64,000 nucleotides of DNA from Saussurea involucrata (GCA_033807775.1 CM066321.1:252576422-252640421); one strand, 5' to 3'; positions 12,271 to 24,407 are shown, numbered from the stretch's first letter. Notes: a model not told the origin generated them from the sequence alone. Program-made: numbers and translations.

Positions 12271-14892
12271 TCACACCATGTTAATCATTCCTAACTTACC
12301 CACCAAGAAGTTGAATCTTTTCTCGTCTAAAGCTTTGGTGAATAAGTCAGCGAGTTGATATTCTGTGGGCACGAAATGCATTTTGATTGTACCGTATTCA
12401 ACATGATGTTTCAAGAAATGATACCTTATATCGATATGCTTGGTTTTTGAGTGTTGCACAGGGTTGGCAGAGATAGCAATGGCACTTTTGGAATCACAGA
12501 AGATGGGTATTTTGAACAGGATGTGGCCGTAGTCTTTTAGCTGAGTCTTCATCCATAGAACCTGAGAACAACAGCTAGCGGCAGCAACGTATTCAGCTTC
12601 TGCAGTGGATGTGGAGACACAATTCTGCTTCTTGGAGGTCCAACTGACTAGTTTACCACCTAGGAATTGACAACTCCCAGAGGTACTCTTTCTGTCGAGC
12701 ATGCATCCTCCATAGTCTGAATCTGTATAAGCTTTAAGACTAAAACCAGAGTTCTGTGGATACCAGAGACCAAGATTGTTGGTCCCCTTCAGGTATCTAA
12801 AGATTCTCTTTACAGCATCATAATGTGATTTCTTTGGATTAGCTTGATAACGTGCACAAAGACATGTGGCATGCATAATGTCAGGTCTGCTTGTTGTTAA
12901 GTATAACAGAGATCCAATCATGCCTCTGTAGAGAGTACATTCTACAAAAATACCATTTGGATCTAAGAATAACTTATTTCCAATGGCCATTGTAGTCTTC
13001 ATTGCCGAGGTATCAGAGAGATTATATTTTAAAAGTATGTCAGAGACATATTTGGCTTGATTTATAAAAATTCCCTCTGAAGATTGTTTGACTTGAAGTC
13101 CGAGGAAGAATGTTAATTCTCCCATCATACTCATTTCAAACTCACTCTGCATGAGTTTTTCAAAAATTTTGCACTCTTCTGAATTTGTAGACCCAAAAAT
13201 TATGTCATCTACGTATATTTGTACAAGCATTATCTCACTATTTTTGCGTTTATAGAATAAGGTAGTATCTGTTGTACCTCTGTTGTAGCCATTGACTAGA
13301 AGGAAGGTAGAAAGTCGTTCGTACCATGCTCTTGGAGCCTGTTTTAGTCCGTATAGAGCCTTTTCAAGGTAGTATACATGCCTTGGGAACTTTGAGCTTT
13401 CAAAACCTGGTGGCTGATTTACGTAAACCTCTTCTTGGATTTCACCGTTTAGAAAAGCTGATTTTACGTCCATCTGATAGACTTTAAAACCTCTGTGGGC
13501 TGCGAAGGCTAAGAATATTCTTATTGCTTCGAGCCGTGCGACAGGGGCAAAAGTCTCATCGTAGTCTATGCCTTCTTCTTGTCTATATCCTTTTGCTACT
13601 AATCTTGCTTTGTTTCTGACGACCACTCCATCTTCATCCTTCTTGTTTCTGTAGACCCATTTAGTCCCAATGGCCTGTTTCCCTCTTGGCAGAGGTACTA
13701 AAGTCCATACTCTGTTACGCTCAAATTGCAGAAGTTCTTCTTGCATGGCGTCTACCCAGTTTGGGTCATCTAGGGCTTCAGAAATCTTCTTTGGTTCTAT
13801 CACACTAATAAAATTTGTAAAGAAACAAAAATTAGCAGTGGCAGACCTTGTTTTTACTGAGTCAGAAGGTTCTCCAGTTATTTGGCTTGGAGGATGGCTT
13901 TTTGTCCACTGAGTTGTGCGTGGAAGATGATCATCAATGTCATCAAAACTTTCTTCAGAGGCTTCTTGTGTTTCTTCTTGTGTAGCCTCTGTAATTCTTC
14001 GTGCCTTGGTAGTTGATTCTACCGTTTGTGGAATGATTGGTATGAGTGGTGGTGGAGTTTGTTCCTCTGAGGACGTATAGTCTTGGTCCTCGATTTCCTC
14101 TGTAATTGGTTCTTCTGTGGTTTGTGCAGCTTCTGTGGTCGTTTTTCTTAATGTTTCATCTTCTGCACTTTCTTCTGCTTCGGCAATTGCATCTGTAGTA
14201 TTTATAGAAGAAGATGAAGCATTATTTGGACCAGTTAGAGTCATACCTGTAGGATTTTGTCTGATAGAGGATGGTTCTTCAGAAACTCTGATGGTTCCGA
14301 CAGAAGGATCAATGTCATTGTGGAACATCTCCAAAAATAGAAGATCCAAATCTTTTTTTGTTCTTGAGATGTCAGAGGATTTCCCTTTAATTCCGAGTTC
14401 TGAACTTATTTGCTCAGAAGTCATTTGGAATGAATCATCAAAAGAAACATTGATGCTTTCTACAATCTTGTGAGACTTTGTAAGGAATGTTCTGTAGGCT
14501 TTGGAAGTGGCAGAGTATCCAATGAATTTGCCTTCATCAACTTTTACATCAAACTTTCCTCTTGAATCTATGTCGTTTAAGACAAAGCATTTGCATCCGA
14601 ATACATGGAAAAATTTGATGTTTGGCCGCCTTTTGTTAAGCAATTCGTAAGGCGTCTTGAGGTGTCTTTTCACAACGGTTGAACGATTCTAAGTATAACA
14701 CGCAGTAGAAATTGCTTCTGCCCAAAAGTTCATTGATAATCCGCATGCTGACAGCATAGTTCTTGCGACTTCCACAAGTGTTCGATTCTTTCTTTCGACA
14801 ACACCGTTTTGTTGTGGAGTGCGAGCTGCAGAGAAGTTCTGTGATATTCCTTCTGTTGAAAGATAGGCTTCAGTGACAGAGTTTTTAAATTC
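12271..14892 (-). pseudogene. pol: Element B pol, second half: integrase end, reverse transcriptase, RNase H
   Basis: The frame continues from 20409 across element C. It has the end of the integrase core (TPQQNGVVERKNRTL), a variable Ser/Thr/Glu-rich linker, then a complete copia reverse transcriptase with QMDVKSAFLNG, LYGLKQAPRAWY and the catalytic YVDD (in QIYVDDIIFGSTN), and RNase H with YTDSDYGGC, STAEAEYVAA and FCDSKSAI. It stops at 12271-12273. One premature TAG at 14691-14689 replaces a Gln codon (the A copy has CAA at this site). Apart from that, the 800-residue block is open and looks recently active. Confidence 0.92.
14888..14892. other. Target-site duplication of element C, left copy
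   Basis: AATTC here is repeated at 20409-20413 directly outside the other end of element C. Joining the flanks restores the integrase sequence of element B. Confidence 0.9.
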
Positions 14893-15146
14893 TGTTAGAG
14901 CATTATTGTATTCAAGATTTACTGTAAAGTCAATGTACTGTATTAGTTGTGATTGCCTTTATACCTTGTATGTCATGGGTATAAATAGGCTTGTCTAGTT
15001 CATTTGTTAGAAACACTTTAAAAGCTTTAGTAATCTTTTAGAAACCTTTTGTAATCCTTTGAGATCAATACATGGATGACATATTTCCTCTCTAGATTCT
15101 CTCTCACTACATTCATATCTTATTGCTAGAGATTTGGGTTTTCACA
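14893..15146 (+). repeat. Element C 5' LTR (254 bp)
   Basis: It begins TGTTAGAGC and ends TTTTCACA. A TATA-like GTATAAATAGG lies near 14989-14999. It is identical to the 3' LTR except for one base (G here, T there, near position 36 of the LTR). Confidence 0.95.
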
Positions 15147-15148
15147 AT

Positions 15149-15160
15149 TGGTATCAGAGC
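15149..15160 (+). other. Element C primer-binding site
   Basis: TGGTATCAGAGC, complementary to the 3' end of the plant initiator-Met tRNA, starts two bases after the LTR. Confidence 0.93.
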
Positions 15161-16284
15161 CAAACAGAAGATTCAAGCAGATCGAAGACCAAATTGAAGA
15201 ATTTTTACACTAAAGCTGAAGAATTCGGATTGGGTGTTCATCACTGTTCATCAAGAATTCTAACCCTTCTTCATTTACTATTCATCCAGATTTCATTTTT
15301 TTCATTTTTTGATCTTTTGGATTGATTCTTGACATCATTGCACTCGGATTTGATTCCTAAACATCTTTAATTCTTGGATCAACACCAAAATCTGCACAGA
15401 ATTTGCAGATCTGATCATTTTATATCATTTTTGTTCGAAAACTTTTTCTACTATTTTTTGGATCAAAATTCGATTAAATTGATCGAATTAGGATTTGTGA
15501 TTAACTAAGAAAGTGTGTGGAATCAAATTTCGAACAAATCTGTGCAAATTTCATAACAATTGATCAAGAATTGAAAAAGTTATGGCTGATTTAGTGATTT
15601 TCGTGTTCGAAGTGCAGAATTCGGATCATTCTTGGTGAATTCGGATCATTCTTGGTGAATTCGGATCATTCAAAGAAGAATTCGGAGTGTTCTTGGAAAT
15701 ACAAGTGTAGAATTCGACTCAAGAAGGATTCGAATTGATTGAATTCGAACCCAGCTAGATTCGAATTGAGGAGAATTCGAACCGTGTTAGATTCGAATTG
15801 AGGAGAATTCGAACTGTGTTAAATTCGAATTGAGTTGATTAAATTTTCCAAGTGTTGAATTCGAACCCTTAAGCATCCGAATTCATAGAATTCGAACCCT
15901 TAAGCATCCGAATTCATAGAATTCGAACCCTTAAGCATCCGAATTCATAGAATTCGAACCCTTAAGCATCCGAATTCATAGAATTCGAACCCTTAAGCAT
16001 CCGAATTCATTGAATTCGAACCCTTAAGCATCCGAATTCATAGAATTCGAACCAAGTTAAGTCCGAATTGAGTGATTTCGAATCCTTCTTCATCCGAATT
16101 CATTGATTTCGAATCCTTATTCATCCGAATTTTTTGAGAAAATTTTTTATCCCGAAATTTTTTCTATAGTGTATTTCATACACTGTAAGAGCTTTTCAAG
16201 AAAAATTTTTATATATTTTTTTTGTGTATTTTCATACACTGTCTGCTTGATCTTCTGAACGATCAATTTCTAGCAATATTCAAA
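15161..16284 (+). other. Element C long leader with repeat arrays
   Basis: This is a 1.1-kb untranslated leader. It has about two and a half copies of a 20-bp GAATTCGGATCATTCTTGGT unit near 15617-15680, then TTCGAATTGAGG-type repeats, and then the 31-bp array that is listed separately. No gene was seen. Confidence 0.7.
15857..16137 (+). repeat. 31-bp tandem array with internal inverted repeat
   Basis: Units start at 15857, 15888, 15919, 15950, 15981 and 16012, are almost identical, and decay after 16043. Each unit begins GAATTCG and later has CGAATTC, separated by 14 nt, so each can fold into a 7-bp hairpin in RNA. It is not a CRISPR array: there are no variable spacers and the context is eukaryotic. 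Confidence 0.92.
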
Positions 16285-17952
16285 ATGGTTTTACAACAAG
16301 TTATTGTTAAAAGCAGTGGTGAAGATTTGAAGCAAACTCTGAAAAAGGAGATTCCTCCAATTGCAAAAGTTTTTGTTAAACCAAATGTAAAGTTGCAACA
16401 AGTCATTATAACAGAAACATCTGTTAATTCACATGTATCTGTTAAACCAAATAATGAAGTGTTGCAACAAGTCATAATAACAAAAACACCTCCAAAGCCA
16501 CTTGAAAAAGCTAAGGCAAATAATGGAATTTTGCAACAAGTTATTTTATCAGAAACATCTCCTATATCAGAAACTCCTGTTAAAGATAATGCTTCAAATT
16601 CTTCAACTCCTATTTTAAATAAAGCTTTGGAAGAAGAAAATGTTAATCTGAAAAGACAAATTTTAGACATTTCTTCTTCAAATGCTAAACTTACTAAAAG
16701 AATAACTGATCTTGAAGTTTATATTGCAGGTCTTGAAACAAAGAAAGACAAAGACAACTCAAGTCTGCACGATCAAATCGAGAAACTTCAAGAGAAAGTA
16801 ACAACTCTTAAAAAGGAAAATGCTGATCTGAAGAGCATTGAAGACAGGAGAGAGAAGATTCTTAAAGAAAAGGAAATAATTGAACTTAATTGTATAAAAC
16901 TTTCAAAACAAGTTTCTGACTTTGAGAAAGTTTTATTTTTAGAAAAAGACAAGCTCGAAAAAGAAAGAGCTAAATTTGAAACTGAACAAAAATTTTTTGA
17001 GATTAAAAGTTCTGAACTTTCCATGAAAATCTCTGAATTAGAAAATCTTTTGGAAAAGGAAAGAAAAGATTTCACGGAAAAGAAAAATCTCTTTGAAAAG
17101 GAAAGTAAAACCCTTAAAAAGAAAAATATGGAAATTTTCAAAGAGATTACTGATAAAAGAAGGTTTTTGGAAAAAGATTTTGAATCGGAACGTGTATATT
17201 TTGAAGATGTGATTCTTAATCTTACCAAAAGATTATCTGATTTATCAGCTGATATTATGAAGGATCAGTTGATCAAATCTGATCTCCAAAAGAAATTTGA
17301 TCTAATTTCTAAAGAGAAAAATGTTTTAATAAACAAAGTCAAAGAACTTGAAGACGTCATTTTTAAATTTGATGTCTCAAAGCAGGCTAGTCATAATTCT
17401 ATCTTTCAGACTCCATTTGTTGATTCAAATGATTCTGAATGTTCTTTTAAAACTGCTTCAAGTTCAAGTTTTAAAAACATTCCTTCTAAACAATTTAATA
17501 GATCAACAGATTTCTCAAAAGGTCAGATTCGTTCTTCTAATCTTTTCTATAATCCTCTGTTTGATAAATCGGATGATATTCTTAAAGTGCCTAAAATTAA
17601 TACTTCCAAATCTGAAGAAGTTCCAGTCTTCAAGAGGGTGAAGATGGAATGGAGAATCAAAGGCACAACAGTTCCAAAGAAAGATGTGCCAAAATCATCT
17701 GTATCCACATCAAATGCAAAGAAGAACAATGCGCCAAAAGGTAAATCTTATGCTAAACCTAATCCTATTTATTCTGTAAATCATCTGATTAGGTTGGCAC
17801 ATAAGAAAATCTGTTGTTCTTACTGTGGATCAAATGATTTTGTGCATAAAGATTATACTTCTTATTGGTATGGTTCTTACAGTATTCCTTGTAAGAAATC
17901 TACACCTAACCCACTAGGACCCAAGTGCCATTGGGTACCAAAATCTGCTTAA
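16285..17952 (+). CDS. Element C Gag-like coiled-coil protein (555 aa)
   Basis: I chose the ATG at 16285, where the repeats begin; an upstream in-frame ATG at 16222 is possible. The N-terminus has four copies, about 30 residues apart, of the motif LQQVI(I/L/V) (residues about 3, 34, 61 and 88), which I do not recognise from any family. A long Lys/Glu-rich coiled coil follows (about 115-360), then a Ser-rich stretch, then a cysteine-containing C-terminus (CCSYCGSNDFVHKD) and the terminal WVPKSA. Placement and ending match the Gag C-terminal region of A, B, D and E, but the usual capsid domain and the CCHC knuckles are absent. I infer a structural or RNA-packaging protein retained by a parasitic element. 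The frame is intact. Confidence 0.8.
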   Translation: MVLQQVIVKSSGEDLKQTLKKEIPPIAKVFVKPNVKLQQVIITETSVNSHVSVKPNNEVLQQVIITKTPPKPLEKAKANNGILQQVILSETSPISETPVKDNASNSSTPILNKALEEENVNLKRQILDISSSNAKLTKRITDLEVYIAGLETKKDKDNSSLHDQIEKLQEKVTTLKKENADLKSIEDRREKILKEKEIIELNCIKLSKQVSDFEKVLFLEKDKLEKERAKFETEQKFFEIKSSELSMKISELENLLEKERKDFTEKKNLFEKESKTLKKKNMEIFKEITDKRRFLEKDFESERVYFEDVILNLTKRLSDLSADIMKDQLIKSDLQKKFDLISKEKNVLINKVKELEDVIFKFDVSKQASHNSIFQTPFVDSNDSECSFKTASSSSFKNIPSKQFNRSTDFSKGQIRSSNLFYNPLFDKSDDILKVPKINTSKSEEVPVFKRVKMEWRIKGTTVPKKDVPKSSVSTSNAKKNNAPKGKSYAKPNPIYSVNHLIRLAHKKICCSYCGSNDFVHKDYTSYWYGSYSIPCKKSTPNPLGPKCHWVPKSA

Positions 17953-20154
17953 ATTGTTTTGCAGGTTCTTCATGTGTTGTACTGAATTGTAGATACATAC
18001 CACACACATGACTGAAAACAGAAGAGAAGCGACGTATTTTTTGAAAAATATTTGTACCATTAAGGGGGAGACAAATATTATTGGCTTTTGGACATATCAG
18101 TTCAAAACCCGTGCTTCAACGACAATGGCTTCTGAACAATTCAGTTCAGGACCCGTACTTCAACGACTAAGACTTCTAAACAAATCAGTTTAGAACTCAC
18201 ACTTCTCAGGTGATATCCTTTAACTGTCATATATTTTTAGTTCAAGGAACAAGTGGTGAAAGGTAACATTGGATTATATTTTGTTTCTACTGATTTGAAA
18301 ACTTGAAACTTTACAAATTTAATTCAATAAGATGAAATTTTCAATTTTCATTCAATGAATTAAATGTGTGCTAAAAGATGATTTTACAAGTATTTTTGTA
18401 TTATCTGAGTTAGATTTGTTTCAACTCTCACCTCTAAAATAAATCGAAATGTCAGCAAAACATGAATGAAATTATGCTGAATGCTCAAAGTTATGTAAAT
18501 CTGGATATATATAGAATATAATGCTCAAAAAGCCTATATGTCAGAATGATGGATGGAAATGAAAATATGGGCAAAGCACTATGTTTTAGAACCAAGTGAT
18601 TGAGATAAAATTATTGCACTATCATTTAGTTTGAAAGTTTGTGCCTGTGGCCTTTCTGGTTTGGGAGAGTAAGTCCTAAGGGGTGCTCGACACCTAGTCC
18701 CTAAGATCAACTGGTCTGGGATCGGCTGACCCAAATCCTGCAATAGAACCAGATAGAAAGCCATGTTCTACTGGTACAAATGGGTTTAAGATATATCGAT
18801 GTGGCCTTTCTGGTTTGGGAAATTAAGTTCTAAGGGGTGCTCGTCACCTAGCACCTAAGGCCAACTGGTCTGGGATCTGCTAACCCAAATCCTGCTATAG
18901 AACCAGATAGAAAGTCATGTTTAACGGTGTATCTTATTCTTACTAAACTTTTTGATCAAAAGATGCCAATGAGCACAAAATCAAAAGATGCCAATGAGCA
19001 CAAAAGAAAAGATGCCAATGAGCACACATCTCTTGAAACTTGGGAAAATACAAAGTCGCGATAAACCCGTAAATTTGTGAAAATTCTGTTTTTGGATAAA
19101 TAGTGTGAGTAGAGCAAAATATTCTTATATGTTTTAGAATTGCATATGCTTGAAGCTAATCATATTTCCCATGCTAGCACACCAAATAGATTTAATAAAG
19201 GGGTTGAAACTGAACATTTTTTAACTTGATATACAATGGTGACTTGTTCTTGAATCCAAACACATGCATTTGATTTCATTTGATTGAAAAATCTGTTAAA
19301 TTTCATTAAGTTGAATTTCTTTTGTAAAGTTTTCAAATGATCAAATGTTTGTAGTTATAAAATAAAATTCAATGAATGTTATTTTCCTTGTGTAAATTTG
19401 TTTTAAAATTTGTGCTACAATTTCAAATATTGTACGTTATTGAAATATATGCATACTTTCAGGGGGAGAAAACAAATTGCTCCAGAATTCTTATTTTGAG
19501 GGGGAGCAAGGTTATCCACTAAGAAGGAGATTGTTAGTAATACTAAGAGACGCGACTGAAATTGAAGAAGGTTTTCGATGATTATGATGCTCATCATCAT
19601 CGAAAAAGGGGGAGAAATGTTTAATTCAATTTCATGTCAAAGATATCTCATGTCTAAGAGCTTTCAAGTCAATGATTCGTGAACAAAGACTGAAGATTGG
19701 GGAGAAGGATCATGTGAAGTCCAAATGTTGCTGAATTTGGTTATCTTAGTTCTGAGTGGTTATCGGAATGCGCTTACTCCTAAAAGTTCAACAATGTGGA
19801 TGGTTTCACATCTTTCTGATCCAAACTCTAATCGTTTCTGATTTATCTTGTTCCGAATTGATGGTTCTATATAAAGATATGAAATCCATGTTCAAGACTT
19901 GAAGACAATCTGTTGAAGATTTTATCGAAGAAGATTGATTTTTCAAAGAAAAGGACAATGACTTTTCATGTTTGTCTGAAGATTCTTCAAAGCTGAGTCC
20001 TTAAAGAGTGTCAAAGCATATAGTTCACCGTGAACTAGTGGAGATAAAGCTATTTGAAGATGGTTTGATAGAGTGTCTGTTTGAGAAGATTGACTTTACA
20101 AAGAGCTGAAGACTGCTGTCAAATTTTTTAAATCTTGAATCCAAAGGGGGAGAT
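17953..20154 (+). other. Element C 3' non-coding region with repeats and multiple polypurine tracts
   Basis: This is 2.2 kb without a gene. It contains two copies of a roughly 120-bp unit (18645-18767 and 18801-18920) and three copies of a 25-bp unit containing AAAAGATGCCAATGAGCACA (about 18957-19025). AGGGGGAG-type purine runs occur at 18063-18070, 19461-19468, 19498-19506, 19603-19613 and finally 20143-20154, which abuts the LTR. Multiple polypurine tracts are a reported feature of Sireviruses and support that origin for C. Confidence 0.75.
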
Positions 20155-20408
20155 TGTTAGAGCATTATTGTATTCAAGATTTACTGTAAATTCAATGTAC
20201 TGTATTAGTTGTGATTGCCTTTATACCTTGTATGTCATGGGTATAAATAGGCTTGTCTAGTTCATTTGTTAGAAACACTTTAAAAGCTTTAGTAATCTTT
20301 TAGAAACCTTTTGTAATCCTTTGAGATCAATACATGGATGACATATTTCCTCTCTAGATTCTCTCTCACTACATTCATATCTTATTGCTAGAGATTTGGG
20401 TTTTCACA
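20155..20408 (+). repeat. Element C 3' LTR (254 bp)
   Basis: Preceded by the polypurine tract AAAGGGGGAGAT and followed by the target duplication AATTC at 20409-20413. It has one mismatch to the 5' LTR. Confidence 0.95.
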
Positions 20409-21239
20409 AATTCTGTGCCATTGTCACTTCTCAACTTCTGTATTCTGCAATCATAAAGAACTTGGATTCTTTTCATTAGATTTATCAATACATTTGGAAC
20501 ATCTGATTTCTTTCTAACAAATTCAACCCATGTTAAACGTGAATACTCATCAATTAGGACAAGTATGTATTTCTTGCCACCTAGGCTCTGTATGGCAATG
20601 GGACCGCAGAGGTCGACATGAACCATGTACAGAGGCCTAGTGCAAGACACGTTAGTTTTGCCTTTGTGGGAAGCCCTTCTGTGTTTTCCCATTTCACAGG
20701 CCAAACACAAATGATCCTTATTGAATTTAACATTTGGCAAACCTTTAACTAGATTGAGTTTTACTAGTTTATCCAAGGTGTGAAAGTTTAAGTGACAGAA
20801 CCTGTTGTGCCATAACCACGCTTCTTCACTTTTGCAGGCTACTAGGCAAACTTTGTCCTTGGATTTTGAAGTAAATTCATTAGGTATAGATCACCTCTTC
20901 TTTCAGCTCGCAGAAGTTCCATTCCTGTGTTTTCACTCTGTAGAGAGCAGAAAGTTCTTTTGAATAACACATCGAATCCTGTATCACAGAGTTGACTTAC
21001 GCTTAGTAGGTTGTGTTTGAGGCCATTCACATATGCAACTTTGTATACAGAGACATTTTCTTTCTGTATGACTCCATAGCCTTTGATGTGTCCCTTCATG
21101 TTGTCTCCAAAAGTTACAGATCCACCATCGTGTGTTTCTTTGTATGTGGATAGTAATCTTCTGTTTCCAGTCATGTGCCTTGAGCATCCGGAGTCAAGAT
21201 ACCAAATTGGCACATGTTGCTTCTGTAAGACAATCACAG
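20409..21239 (-). pseudogene. pol: Element B pol, first half: protease and integrase start
   Basis: The frame overlaps the gag stop in the -1 register. The protease active site is in IWYLDSGCSRHMTG. The integrase zinc region follows, with CEMGK, and then the core with MVHVDLCGP and RSDNGTEF, at which point element C is inserted (20409/14892). Near 20850-20870 the sequence is altered relative to A (LYLMN followed by a different reading), which gives a frameshift and TAG. The rest continues at 14892. Confidence 0.88.
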
Positions 21240-24200
21240 AGATTTAGGTACCCATATCCACATGGGTCCAATATTGTTAGAATTTTTTAAGTTTGCCTTA
21301 GCATTCTTGAAATACATTTTATCTTTTGTAGAAGAATCAGATTGTTTCTCTTGTGGTTCTGACTTTCGAATTTCAGTGGTGAGAAAGCAATCTGGACTTG
21401 AGAAGTGTTTATTCAATCTAAACATAAGATCAAAACAATGACAATATTGAATATGAGATGTGATTTGTTTGAACTTTTCATTGAATTCTTTGAACTGAGC
21501 CACAGATACATTACACTCTTTCTTTACATTAGATTTCCTATTACAAGAAGATCTATGAATACTAGAATGTTGTTTGCAAAAGTCTTGTTTAGTTCCTGCC
21601 TTCTGTGACTCTCTTCTGTGGTGAACATCTTTCTTCACTGTCACAGAGGAAAAATATTTGTTAGCTTCAAGCCATTTTCCCTTTTGTTGCCAAGTGGGAT
21701 TCTCTTTGATTTTCCTTAAAGGTTTTGAAAATTTTAAGCTTTTTGGATTTTCAGAGGCCTTTTTCAGATTTTCAAGCTCTGTAGAGGTTTTGACTTGTAT
21801 ACACATTTTGAGAAAATCTGGATGGATAGGTATCTCTGTGATTTTCTCTTTTGGAGAAATTGTTCTGTTAAGAACTTCAGAGGAGAATTTGACATCCTCT
21901 GTGTCACAGTGAATTATCCCTGATTTGAAATCAGTCTCTGAGTCGTATGAGGATGAATCGTCCTCATATGCAGAGGTTGAGTCATTTCTTTCGACAGAGG
22001 CTGGATTTTCTGAGCATGTATCATACGAGCTTTCTTTCTCTGTAGAAAAACTTTCGTGGATGGCAGAGGTTTCTGATGAGATCTCGTCAGTGAGTTTTTG
22101 ATCTATAGAAGATGTACATAAATTTTCTAAAATATTTGATTTCAAAACTTCCAAAATTTCTTTTTCAATAGATTCTTCAAGTTTTTCTTCTGAAAAGATG
22201 GGTTTAAACTCAGGAGCTTCTGCTGACAATTTCTTTTCGACATTTATCATACAGACAAAAGCGATCTGTGTTTGAGTCTCTGGTTTACCAAACTTAAAGA
22301 TACCAATCTGATCTTGTGTTTTCAGATATTTCTTTGGTTTGATTTCTCTATTGACAGAGGTTGAAGATGATGAATCTGTGTTTTCAAACCACACATTGAT
22401 CATATTTGTATGTTTCCTCAAGTGAGGTTCTGCAGAGAGTTTAACCCTTTTACTTACAGAGAGTAAGTTTGGAAAGTTTGGTTTGTTAGTTTTTCCCAAA
22501 ACAAATAGAGAGGACAGAGGTTTTAGTCGTTTATTTTCAACTCCTAAGGTAATATCACTGTACCCTATACCTCGTCTTGCTATTTGAGAGTTTACCTTTT
22601 CATACACCTTCTGTGCATCTTTATAGTTTTTAATTAAAACTTCTCTTCTTAAAAGATCTTGCCAAAGTACCTCTCTTTCCTTTTGAAAGTATTCTTTGAG
22701 AGCTCTTATGTCTGTAGTTTCACTTCTTGAAACTGAAAGTTCTTTTGTTTTGATTTTTAAAGCATAGGTTAAATCAGAAATTTGCCTTTTTAAAGGATCT
22801 ATATTTTTGCTCCAATATTTTTCGATTTTTCCTTTTTCTTCAAAGATTTTGGCTTTTTCTTGAGTGAGAAGCCTTACTTCTCTCTCATTAAAGGTCAGCT
22901 TTTTCTGAATGCTTTCAATTATATCTTTCAGTTCAATGTTAAGTTTAAATAAATCACCATCTACAGAATTAGTACTTGAGGTAGAGTTTGAAATAGATAC
23001 CTCATTGTCAGTGCCGGAGTCAACTTCTGCCATGCCACAGAACAGGGCATTTGTGGGAAATTCATCATCAGAGGTAGAGTCTGATTCGAAGTCTTCTTTG
23101 TTTGCCTCAGAATGCCCTTTGTTCGCCATTAGAGATTTTTGTGCGTAATACTCGGCCTTCTTTTTGTAAAAAGCTGAGTCCTTCTGTGGGCGATTTGGTC
23201 TGCTTCTGCATTCTTTTGCGAAATGACCTGGCTTGCCGCAGTTGAAACAACCTTGGGAGATGTTTCCAGTTCGGTCGTCAGACTTCTGTAGGTCTCCACC
23301 TTTCTCTGTTCGGCATTCGTTTGCGTAATGACCGGGTTTACCACATTTGTAGCATTCTTGTGTGTGGCCTACCTTGTCATCTGATCTATGTTGATCATTT
23401 CCTCTGTAGCTTCTGTCGCTCGACCTCTGTAGGTCACCATTTCTGTAGTCTGACCTCTGTCGGTCATTTGATTCTTCTCTTCTTTCATCATCTCTTCTAC
23501 CAGAAATCATTTGGCTATTTCTAAACTCTCTTGTCAATAGAGCCATTGATTTAGCTAATGACGCAAGAGTTATCTCTTCCTCTATCAGCTCGTCTTCTTC
23601 GCTATCAACCATTACCATCTTCTTTTTCTCCTTTTTTTTCTCCTCTGTATTTCTCTCATTTCTTGGTCTGTCTGCAGCCTCTGTAGATTTACTAACCAAT
23701 GCGTATGGCACAATGGTTAGTGTTTTAGCTTGAGCTATTTGAGGCTCTTGTGCAGCAAGTGTTCCATAGAGATCAGAGAGTGTCCAGGAGTCTAGATCTT
23801 GATTTGTTTGTAAAGACATAGACAACTGAAGCCACTCATCGTTCATGCTCTTTAGAAACATGACGTTATTTTCTTCCGTGGTTCTGTGAATACCAGACTT
23901 TTTGCATTTGTTTATGAGAGAGTTGAACCGGTCGTATGTTGTTTGCAGAGATTCTGTTGCAGAGGCTCTGAAAGCATGATATTCATTTATGTATTATGCC
24001 CTTCGGTTCTTCTGAGTTTTAGCACCCCCTTCCAACTGTCTTTCTAATTCTTTCCAGAGATCGTGCGCTGTTTCGCATGCATCTAAGGATTGAAAAAGTT
24101 CGTTGGGGATTGCCATGATCAATATTCTCTTTGTTTTCTGTGCAACTTCATCTTCTGCCTTATCTTCATTTGACCATTCTTCTCTTGGTTTAGGTTTTTG

Positions 24201-24407
24201 ATGTTCAGGGATTTCAGCAGTAGCTGGTACACGTGGCATAGTTATCATCGGAACTGGAGAAGGATTGTAAAGATATTGTTTGAGAGTTTTTTCAGTACCC
24301 TCAAAGAAATGAACCATTCTTATCTTCCATTGAGGATACTCATCTCTAAGAAGAGTAGGAGGTTTGGTTAGTGAGCCAGCAGTGAAAAAGTTATTTGTAT
24401 TTGTCAT
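21234..24407 (-). pseudogene. gag: Element B gag, one premature stop
   Basis: The chosen start is the ATG at 24407, preceding TNTNNFFTAGSLTKPP; an upstream in-frame ATG at 24545 lies in the leader. The N-terminal capsid-type domain, two CCHC knuckles (CYKCGKPGHYANEC, CFNCGKPGHFAKEC), a charged coiled coil and the terminal WVPKSL are present. A single in-frame TAA at 23996-23994 breaks it, where A has CAA (Gln). The natural stop, TGA at 21236-21234, overlaps the pol frame. Over 1,050 codons otherwise stay open, so damage is slight. Confidence 0.9.

Larger units (their letters stand above)
14893..20408 (+). mobile_element. Element C: non-autonomous short-LTR copia-type element (5.5 kb)
   Basis: Two 254-bp LTRs (14893-15146, 20155-20408) differ at a single base by eye, so this is the youngest insertion in the window. 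The primer site is at 15149-15160, the polypurine tract at 20143-20154, and the target duplication is AATTC. The 5-kb interior has one protein gene and no protease, integrase, reverse transcriptase or RNase H, so C must be moved by the enzymes of another element. The protein ends in WVPK just like the Gags of A, B, D and E, and just after its stop there is only a trace of a pol start. It is a LARD-like derivative of a Sirevirus-type element. Confidence 0.9.

Noticed and set aside
15857..16137. Regular 31-bp repeats that might suggest a CRISPR array
   Set aside because: Units are contiguous with no unique spacers, and the context is a plant retrotransposon.
16263..17228. Open frames on the minus strand of the element C gene (135 and 146 codons)
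   Set aside because: They are shadows of the Lys/Glu-rich coiled-coil gene on the plus strand, with Ser/Phe/Leu-biased composition.
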